7,413 nucleotides of DNA from an uncultured Eubacteriales bacterium (GTDB taxonomy: Bacteria > Bacillota > Clostridia > Oscillospirales > Acutalibacteraceae): the NCBI GenBank assembly GCA_900321665.1, contig ONWY01000090.1, forward strand, positions 1 through 7,413, written 5' to 3'. Below the pieces are notes generated by a model, which did not search any database, was not told the DNA's origin, and saw only the letters and a list, made by a program, of their open reading frames with translations. The translations under genes and the position numbers were made by a program. Every line of letters begins with the position of its first letter. The stretch's first letter is position 1. Positions 1 to 6,289 of this stretch are shown one piece after another.

Positions 1-1821
1 TTAAAATAATCAGGTTTTGTTTCAAAATTAAAATCGGAATAAAACCGGATGGTTTGAGATTGTTTCTTTAACGAAACAGGCGCATTTTCAAACGCCGCCT
101 TAAAGTATTCATAAAAATTATAGTTATAGTCGGCTCTCACATCATTGTTGCCCGGCAGGGTGATACGGTTGCGCTGGTATGAAATGAGTTCGGCAAGTAA
201 TTCGTTTTCTATCCCGTAGCGTGTTAAAAACATGCGTACTTCATCATAAAACCGGTCTAATGCATTCACAAAATCCAAGAAAACCGATTCTTCATAAGGC
301 CAGGTGATATCGCCGAACTCACGATTGATATATGAAAAATCCACTTCACTGCGCTCTACGGCTCTAATGCTTTTTTTAATTTTATTTAAAACCGAGCCGA
401 TGAGTGTTTGTTCTTTGACTAAAAAATACTGTATCCAACCGGAATAAAAGTCATAGTATTTGATACCCAGTTCATTATGCAAATAAATGGCAACAAATTG
501 CAACAGACCATGGCAGTGAATGCCCTGAATACAAGCGGAAAACAAGTTTGCCTCGGCAAGTTGCTCCCTTGTCATGGTAGAGGTTCCAATAATATATTCC
601 AACCCGCCGGCAAACACGGCATTTTGAATATCGCAATGATTGATATTCATTTTATTGACTGCCGTTTTAATACCGAATTTTTTCATATACGCCGCATCGG
701 CAAGGTCGGAATTCGGGTACACTTCACAACGAAACACATTAATCGAATCATGTTGACCGAGTTCCAACAACTCGCACATACCGGTGCAAAAACTCTCATA
801 CGTTTCGCCGGGCAAGCCTAAAATCAGTTCGGTATAGGTAGGGATGTTATGCTCATGGTACAGTTTCAGTTGCTCAAAGAGTTTATCTTTATTCATATTG
901 GTTCTCGAAACATTTTTGAGCACCTCATCCGACATGCTTTGAAATGCCAATGAAACACCTTTGCTCATACCGGCTTCATTTAACACTTTATTAATTCTGA
1001 AAATACGGTCGGTTTTATTTTTGGCAAAGCACGCACCGAAGCGCTGCGGGTAGCCGTATTTTTCTTTAAGAGATACAATATACTCTGCAATCTCCTCATC
1101 GCGTTCATACAGCCCGAAGTTAGAGTCCACGCACATACAGTACACAATTTTGTGCCGTGCCATCCACTCTAAATCGCTTTTGATTTTTTGCATATCAAAA
1201 AGGCGCATCGGCGGGGCAGCCGCGGTTGGTTTCGAGCTGCGCATTAAATTCTAAAGAATCATCCACATTTAGGAGCTTTTCAAAAACACCTTTAGTATAC
1301 GGTGACGGGTATTCTTTCACACCGACAAAGTGAGCATTAGTTTGGTAAATTGTATTTTCACATCTGTAGGCAATATTTGGAATACTCTCAAAGCTTTCCG
1401 ATGTCAATTGGCATTTTAGAAGTTCATAAAACGGGATTTCTCCTTCACCGAATATTAACAAATCAATAAAAGGATACTTTTCAAGCCAGGAGGTGTTCTT
1501 CGGTATTTGATGACCACCGAAAACAATTAAGCACTCCGGGTAACATTCCTTAATCTTTTGAGCCAAATCCAGATTGTAACGATAATTCCAAAAATAGTTG
1601 GAAAACGCCACGGCATAAGGCTCTTCCAAATGCTTAAAAACTTCTTGCAACGGGTCCTCTTTAAAGACGATACCTGCTAAGTTGTAATGCTCATCAATCT
1701 CAGAAAATGAAAAACAATAAGAAGCAATCACACCCACAGCATACGGAAAATAGATAGAGCCGCCCAACATACTGTTAGGCTGTACAAAATAAATATTTTT
1801 CTTTTTGCTGTTTGTGCTCAT
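1..1821 (-). pseudogene. Cobalamin-binding radical SAM protein, copy 3 of 3, disrupted at the iron-sulfur motif; 3' end outside the window
   Basis: The N-terminal part (1195-1821, 208 codons) carries the cobalamin-type domain with FGGHQI (101-106) and GEGE (125-128), then reads ETNRGCP and five unrelated residues to a TGA at 1195-1197. The rest of the gene continues in another frame from about 1211 to the left edge: 403 open codons beginning PMRLF, with VDSNFG, AFQSMSDEVLKNVSR, LILGLPGET, FGDITWPYEESVFL and the aromatic stretch near the C-terminus. In copies 1 and 2 exactly 13 residues lie between GCP and the position aligned with this PMRLF, and they include the second and third cluster cysteines; here one base remains, a net loss of 38 bases. 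By comparison with copy 1, about 30 C-terminal residues, including WYGRR, lie beyond the window. Even if the downstream part were translated from its own ATG (1206-1208 or 1191-1193), no complete cluster motif would exist. An assembly error is possible. Confidence 0.85.
1209..1213 (-). other. Junction of the inferred 38-base deletion in copy 3
   Basis: On the minus strand the codons for Gly-Cys-Pro (GGC TGC CCC, ending at 1213) are followed by a single G (1212) and then CCG ATG CGC CTT TTT, which reads PMRLF in the downstream frame and aligns with PVRLF of copy 1. Both intact copies have 39 bases at this point. The junction lies in a short GC-rich run, which suits deletion by slippage, but the lost sequence cannot be seen, so any repeat involved is unknown. 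Confidence 0.7.
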
Positions 1822-1826
1822 ATGTG

Positions 1827-1832
1827 CCTCTT
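1827..1832 (-). promoter_or_regulatory. Shine-Dalgarno for the third (broken) radical SAM gene
   Basis: AAGAGG on the minus strand lies 5 bases before the ATG at 1819-1821 and overlaps the TAA stop of copy 2 (1831-1833). The signal is intact although the gene is disrupted further on, which fits a recent break. Confidence 0.65.
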
Positions 1833-3735
1833 AGTTAAGATACCGGATGTCCGATATAATATTTTGCCCGCCGCGCCTGCCATACCAAACCGTGTGAATG
1901 GCAAAACGCGGTAAATCCTTATAAATGAATCCGGGTTCAAAATGCAATGTGTTTTCTACCTTATGGAGTGTTTCATAAGAATTGAGATAAACTGCCTTAA
2001 AATACCGGTGCCAATCATAGTGAAAATGCAGTGTTACCGGAACCGATACCGGTGTTTTGACAACCGTTTGTTGGTAAAGTTTAATATCTTCAAACAACTC
2101 GTTATCATCAAAAAACGATGCCAAAAACGGTTCTGTTTCCTTGCGAAAAAGGTCTATTTCATGCAACACCATTAAAAAACACGCTTCATCCAACGGCCAC
2201 TGCAATTTACCGAAAACTATGTCTTTATGCGTCAGCGATCCTCCACCGTCAATCACGGACTGGAATTTTGAGCGTAGCCAAGTTAATATTTTACCGCCTG
2301 CAGTTTGAGGATGTGCTTCGCAAAACGCAATAAAACGCTCGTAAAAATCGGTGTATTTTACCCCTTTTTCTTTGTTTAAATAAATAGCGTAACACTGAAA
2401 AAGCCCTAAGTTGTGAAAGGCTCTGACAAATACGCCGAGTACATTGGAGTCAATCCACGCCTTATGCGGCATGGAAGCAGTAGAAGTGACAATGTTGGAA
2501 TACTCGGTAATGCCCTTTTTAAAAGCCTCCGTATGGTATTGATACTGTTCCATTTTAGAACTTTTAATATCATATTTTTCTAAATACGCAGGCTTGTTCA
2601 TTTCGGCATTATTGAGCACTTCACAGTTAAAAAAGTTAATTGCCATATGCTGCCCGTACTCCAATAACTGCTCAATCCCCTCTTTAAAGGATTGGTATGT
2701 TTCACCCGGTAGTCCTAAAATAATTTCGGAATAGGTAGGTATGCCGTTTTCGTGATAGAGTTTCATCAACTGCTTGAATTTGGAAAGCGGCATATTTTTT
2801 CGGTTAATATTAAGTAAAACCGTTTCATCCATCGATTGGAAGGAAAGTGTAGCTCCTTTGCTCATGCCTGCGGCATTGAGTTTTTTATTAATCTCAAATA
2901 CCGTTTCCGGATTCGTTTTGGAATAGGTTGCCTGAAACTTTTGCGGGAAACCGTTTTTTTGTTTTACCGCAATAAAATAATCTACAAACTCCATATCGCG
3001 CGGGAATAAGCCGAAATTACCGTCCGCACAATAAACATATTCAATTTTCTTTTCGCTGAACCAGTCAATCTCTTTTAAAACTTGCTCTTTTTGATACTGA
3101 TGCACTCTTGCTTTAATATTGCCCCAATCGCAAAACGAGCAATGGTTCGGACAGCCGCGGTTCGTTTCAAGCACGGCAGAAAAATCGAGTTCTTTTTCTT
3201 CTTCGAGCAAAGTATCAAACCAACCGCCAAGGTAAGGCGAAACGCGTTCCGGTATCGGTTTTACCGCTTTTTCGGTGAATATCCTTTCACCGTTCTTGCG
3301 GTACATAATATTCGGGATAGTATCTAACCTGCCCTCATCGCTTAGGGCAAGCAATACATTTTTAAAGTTATCTTCCCCCTCGCCGAACATCACAATATCT
3401 ACATTTTCATTCTCGATGACATCCGCTTTTTCATAAATCTGATGCCCGCCGAAACAAGTAATGCACTGCGGGTATTTTTCTTTTATGCGTTTTGCAAGCG
3501 CTTTGTTATATTCATAATTCCAAACATAGCAACAAAAGCCGATAAAATCAGGATTTTTAATTTTTTGCATCACTTCATCCAACGGCTCTTTTTTGTAGAT
3601 AAACGCTTCAAAGTGATAGTGTTCTCTTACCCTCTCATCTTCAAATGCAAATGCGAGCAAAGAACCTGCCGTATACGGAAAATAGACAGAATCACCATAT
3701 TGTGAATTGGGTTGGGACATATATATTTTTTTCAT
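1831..3735 (-). CDS. Cobalamin-binding radical SAM protein, copy 2 of 3 (putative methylase)
   Basis: The 634-residue protein matches copy 1 along its whole length, and the landmarks fall at nearly the same numbers, so the two align almost without gaps. They are FGGHQI (95-100) and GEGE (118-121) in the N-terminal cobalamin-type domain; CxxxCxxC with Cys195, Cys199 and Cys202 followed by DWG; VYCADGNFG (234-242); FQSMDETVLLNINR (299-312); IILGLPGET (338-346); and, in the unrecognised C-terminal region, FGKLQWPLDEA (508-518) and WYGRR (617-621). The C-terminal half also shares an aromatic-rich stretch around AFHNLGLFQCYAIYL (439-453) with copies 1 and 3. All cluster cysteines are present, so it should be an active radical SAM enzyme, probably a methylase; the substrate is unknown. 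The start is set by the ATGA overlap with copy 1. The TAA stop is 9 bases before the ATG of copy 3. The tail after WYGRR differs from copy 1, as expected of diverged duplicates with separate roles. Confidence 0.92.
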   Translation of the reverse strand: MKKIYMSQPNSQYGDSVYFPYTAGSLLAFAFEDERVREHYHFEAFIYKKEPLDEVMQKIKNPDFIGFCCYVWNYEYNKALAKRIKEKYPQCITCFGGHQIYEKADVIENENVDIVMFGEGEDNFKNVLLALSDEGRLDTIPNIMYRKNGERIFTEKAVKPIPERVSPYLGGWFDTLLEEEKELDFSAVLETNRGCPNHCSFCDWGNIKARVHQYQKEQVLKEIDWFSEKKIEYVYCADGNFGLFPRDMEFVDYFIAVKQKNGFPQKFQATYSKTNPETVFEINKKLNAAGMSKGATLSFQSMDETVLLNINRKNMPLSKFKQLMKLYHENGIPTYSEIILGLPGETYQSFKEGIEQLLEYGQHMAINFFNCEVLNNAEMNKPAYLEKYDIKSSKMEQYQYHTEAFKKGITEYSNIVTSTASMPHKAWIDSNVLGVFVRAFHNLGLFQCYAIYLNKEKGVKYTDFYERFIAFCEAHPQTAGGKILTWLRSKFQSVIDGGGSLTHKDIVFGKLQWPLDEACFLMVLHEIDLFRKETEPFLASFFDDNELFEDIKLYQQTVVKTPVSVPVTLHFHYDWHRYFKAVYLNSYETLHKVENTLHFEPGFIYKDLPRFAIHTVWYGRRGGQNIISDIRYLN

Positions 3736-5660
3736 GGTAATATGCCCTCGACTTCTTCTATTCTATTCGGTGCACTGGAATAGAGCATACGGCTGTTGCG
3801 CCTACCGTACCACACAATGATTCTACCGTACTCTTCCCAATCTTTTGTTTCAAAAGGAGTGAAAAAACGGTAAGTTTGTATTTGTTTTTTTAACGGTATA
3901 TATGCATTGGATAAAACCGCTTCGAAATAATCTTTAAACTGAAAATGAAAAGCGGCACACACACCGTTACATTGCGGGCGCAACACTGCATTTGTTTGGT
4001 AAACCGACAAATCGGCAAGCAGTGTATCATCACTGACATATTGTTTTACGAAGGGCTCTATTTCTTCATAAAAAACATCGGAACAATACAAACATTTTAA
4101 GAAAATCGCCTCTTCCAAAGGCCAGGTAATATCGCCAAAATGCGTATCAATTACCGTCAAAGTACCTTTGCCGGCAACAAAGTTTTCGAGCACTTCACGC
4201 ACCTGCTCCAAAACAGATTTACAAAATGAGGTTTTCGTTAAAATATATTCTAAGAGTGCGCTGTAAAAATCATAGTATGAAACACCGCATTCATGGCGCA
4301 CATACATGGCAAAACACTGTGTAAGCCCGAAATGATGAAATGCCTGCACGCCTGCGGCAAAGAAATTCGCCTGCACCCACTCCGACACACTCATGGTATT
4401 CGTACCGACAACTATATTGGAGTAACCCGACAGCGTATCGCTCATATCATTACAATGAAATTGGTCAAGAGCCGTGCACACGGTTTTGATGCCGTGCTTT
4501 TGCATGTATGCCGGTGTGCTCATTTCCGAGCCCGGTAACAACTCACAATGGTAAGCGGTCACGGAAGAGTGCTGCCCCATCTCAAGTAATTCGCAAAGCC
4601 CGTGGCAAAAAGTATCTAATGTTTCACCGGGCAGTCCCAAAATCAACTCTGTATATGTAGAAATACCGGCAGAGCGAAACTGCGCAATGCGGCGCATATA
4701 TTCCTCTTTAGATATATTGGCTCTGCCCACATTTTCAAGAACCTTAGGTTCAAGACTTTGCAGTGCCAATGTAGCACCCTTGCCGATACCGTGGTCGGCT
4801 AAAAGTTTATTGATTTGAAACACCCTATCGGGTTGATTTTTTGCATAGGATACTTGCAGGCGATTGGGATAGCCGAAAGTTTCTTTTAAATCCACTAATT
4901 TCTCGGCGATTTGCAAATCGCGCTCAAACATACCGAAGTTCGCATCCACACAATAGACAAACTCCATTTTATTTGCCGCCATCCATTCCATTTCCGCAAA
5001 GACCTTTTCAAGCGGAAACAACCGCACGGGAGAATTTAACTCTCCCCAATCGCAATAACAGCAGTTGTACGGACAACCGCGGTTGGTTTCAAGCACACAC
5101 GATAAATGGTATTCGGCAGTGCGAATAATCTCATCAAACACCCCGCTTAAATACGGCGAGGGATAGTCGGTAATCGTAATCGGTGCAGTGTTGTTTTTTA
5201 TAATTTCACCCGTTTTGGTGCGGTATGAAATGTTCGGAATATTCTCTATTTCTTTTTCACCGAGTAAACCGAGCAATATATCTCGAAATGACTCTTCCCC
5301 TTTGCCGTGCGTAAGGATATCCACAAACGAATATTTTTCTAAATACGAGGTATCGGGCGGAATGTGATGCCCTCCAAATTCAATGATACAATCGGGGTAG
5401 AGCGCCTTTAACCTTTTCGCAAATTCCAAGTTATATTCATAATTCCAAATAGAGTTGGAAAAACCGACCAAAGCAGGGTTTTCAAAAGAGGCAATGGCGC
5501 TCTCAATATCCTCCAATGTGTACACAATTCTGCCAAGGCGGTATTCACTTTTGACCGCTTCATCATTTAGCGCAAACGCGGCAAGCATACCCACCGCATA
5601 CGGTAAGTAGTAGGTATCACCATATAAGCAACCAGCTTGCACTAAATAAAAGTTTCTCAT
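3732..5660 (-). CDS. Cobalamin-binding radical SAM protein, copy 1 of 3 (putative methylase)
   Basis: This 642-residue protein has three parts. Residues 1 to about 150 form a Rossmann-like cobalamin-binding domain with the conserved FGGHHI (95-100) and a GKGE (119-122) in place of the usual GEGE. The radical SAM domain spans about 185-400: ETNRGCP leads into CxxxCxxC with Cys196, Cys200 and Cys203, followed by DWG; then come VYCVDANFG (235-243), LQSLEPKVLENVGR (300-313) and LILGLPGET (339-347). The remaining 240 residues are not a domain I recognise and contain FGDITWPLEEA (508-518) and WYGRR (617-621). Proteins of this layout bind a [4Fe-4S] cluster, SAM and cobalamin, and commonly transfer methyl groups to unactivated carbon or phosphorus centres; the substrate here is unknown. 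No DxHxxG motif is present, as is usual in this superfamily. It starts 8 bases after the SIS gene and its TGA overlaps the next ATG. It is a paralogue of the two genes that follow. Confidence 0.92.
   Translation of the reverse strand: MRNFYLVQAGCLYGDTYYLPYAVGMLAAFALNDEAVKSEYRLGRIVYTLEDIESAIASFENPALVGFSNSIWNYEYNLEFAKRLKALYPDCIIEFGGHHIPPDTSYLEKYSFVDILTHGKGEESFRDILLGLLGEKEIENIPNISYRTKTGEIIKNNTAPITITDYPSPYLSGVFDEIIRTAEYHLSCVLETNRGCPYNCCYCDWGELNSPVRLFPLEKVFAEMEWMAANKMEFVYCVDANFGMFERDLQIAEKLVDLKETFGYPNRLQVSYAKNQPDRVFQINKLLADHGIGKGATLALQSLEPKVLENVGRANISKEEYMRRIAQFRSAGISTYTELILGLPGETLDTFCHGLCELLEMGQHSSVTAYHCELLPGSEMSTPAYMQKHGIKTVCTALDQFHCNDMSDTLSGYSNIVVGTNTMSVSEWVQANFFAAGVQAFHHFGLTQCFAMYVRHECGVSYYDFYSALLEYILTKTSFCKSVLEQVREVLENFVAGKGTLTVIDTHFGDITWPLEEAIFLKCLYCSDVFYEEIEPFVKQYVSDDTLLADLSVYQTNAVLRPQCNGVCAAFHFQFKDYFEAVLSNAYIPLKKQIQTYRFFTPFETKDWEEYGRIIVWYGRRNSRMLYSSAPNRIEEVEGILP
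3745..3749 (-). promoter_or_regulatory. Shine-Dalgarno for the second radical SAM gene
   Basis: GAGGG on the minus strand, 9 bases before the ATG at 3733-3735, lies inside the last codons of copy 1. With the ATGA stop-start overlap (3732-3735), it supports this start and coupled translation of copies 1 and 2. Confidence 0.6.
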
Positions 5661-5664
5661 TTTT

Positions 5665-5670
5665 CTCCCT
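5665..5670 (-). promoter_or_regulatory. Shine-Dalgarno for the first radical SAM gene
   Basis: AGGGAG on the minus strand lies 4 bases before the ATG at 5658-5660 and overlaps the TAG stop of the SIS gene (5669-5671). It fixes the start of the 642-residue protein and suggests termination-reinitiation coupling with the SIS gene. Confidence 0.8.
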
Positions 5671-6289
5671 ATTTTTTAGAACCCGAATTTTCTCCGATAT
5701 AACCACCGGGGTGGTGAGATAAAAAGTCTCTTTCCAAATCTAACTCTAAGCGCTTTTGAACCTGCGTTGTCAGAGTTTGCAATAACATTAACGATGCCGT
5801 TGTGGAATTGCCCGGGATCATATTCCACATATCCCCTTCCGCTTCCAATTTCATTGTGATTTGGTGATGAGCCAGCCCGGAGAGTTTACTTTCCGAAGTA
5901 AATGTGATTAAGTAGCTATCGACTTTTTCGCGCACACAGTTTAAAAATGTTACCAATTCTTTGGTTTCGCCGCTTTTGCTGAGAATGATTAATAAATCTC
6001 CCTGCCGAATGAATCCCATTGAACCGTGAAGCGCCTCATATGCTCCGAGCGCAAACACCTGTAAACCGATAGAGCGCATACTATCTGCCACCTTTTGACA
6101 AATCGGATAATTCTTACCGACACCGGTTATAATAACTTTATTTTGATTGTTTAATACTGCACAAACATCACTAACTAATTGTTCAAATGTTTGGATATTC
6201 ACGGATTCCAATGCCTTGCGAACAATCTCTAAATCATTTTGAAAATACGGATAAATCAATTGCTTACCTTCCAAGTTGTTATTTTTCAT
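5669..6289 (-). CDS. Single-domain SIS sugar-phosphate isomerase, KdsD/GutQ (arabinose-5-phosphate isomerase) type without CBS domains
   Basis: The 206-residue protein is one SIS domain. KdsD-type enzymes interconvert ribulose 5-phosphate and D-arabinose 5-phosphate in the cytoplasm. Supporting motifs are VIITGVGKN (52-60), EALHGSMGF (85-93), LSKSGETKE (103-111), GNSTTASL (160-167) and FLSHHPGGYIGE (189-200). Lys59, His88, Glu111 and His193 fall at the numbers I recall for catalytic residues of E. coli KdsD, with a Glu at 151 near the fifth. Canonical KdsD is about 330 residues because two CBS domains follow the HPGG motif; here the protein stops six residues after the motif, as in known CBS-less isomerases. 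Its ATG (6287-6289) lies inside the end of the kinase gene with only a weak purine-rich leader, so translation is probably coupled. A GmhA-type sedoheptulose-7-phosphate isomerase is an alternative, but SKSGET and HPGG favour KdsD. The exact substrate is inferred. Confidence 0.87.
   Translation of the reverse strand: MKNNNLEGKQLIYPYFQNDLEIVRKALESVNIQTFEQLVSDVCAVLNNQNKVIITGVGKNYPICQKVADSMRSIGLQVFALGAYEALHGSMGFIRQGDLLIILSKSGETKELVTFLNCVREKVDSYLITFTSESKLSGLAHHQITMKLEAEGDMWNMIPGNSTTASLMLLQTLTTQVQKRLELDLERDFLSHHPGGYIGENSGSKK

Noticed and set aside
371..377. Run of seven T as a possible terminator or slippage site
   Set aside because: It lies inside the open downstream frame of copy 3 (a lysine-rich stretch on the minus strand), with no stem-loop beside it and no frame change there.
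477..821. Plus-strand open frame of 114 codons
   Set aside because: It lies antisense to the conserved C-terminal part of radical SAM copy 3, shows no recognisable protein features, and has the composition expected of a shadow frame.
1195..1218. Programmed ribosomal frameshift in copy 3
   Set aside because: A shift could join the frames, but the 13 residues carrying two cluster cysteines would still be missing, and there is no clear slippery heptamer with a following structure. A deletion explains the site better.
5669..6289. SIS protein as GmhA sedoheptulose-7-phosphate isomerase
   Set aside because: The SKSGET loop, STTA segment and SHHPGG end are KdsD/GutQ features; GmhA usually has an SGNS-type loop and lacks HPGG. 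Kept only as an alternative substrate idea.
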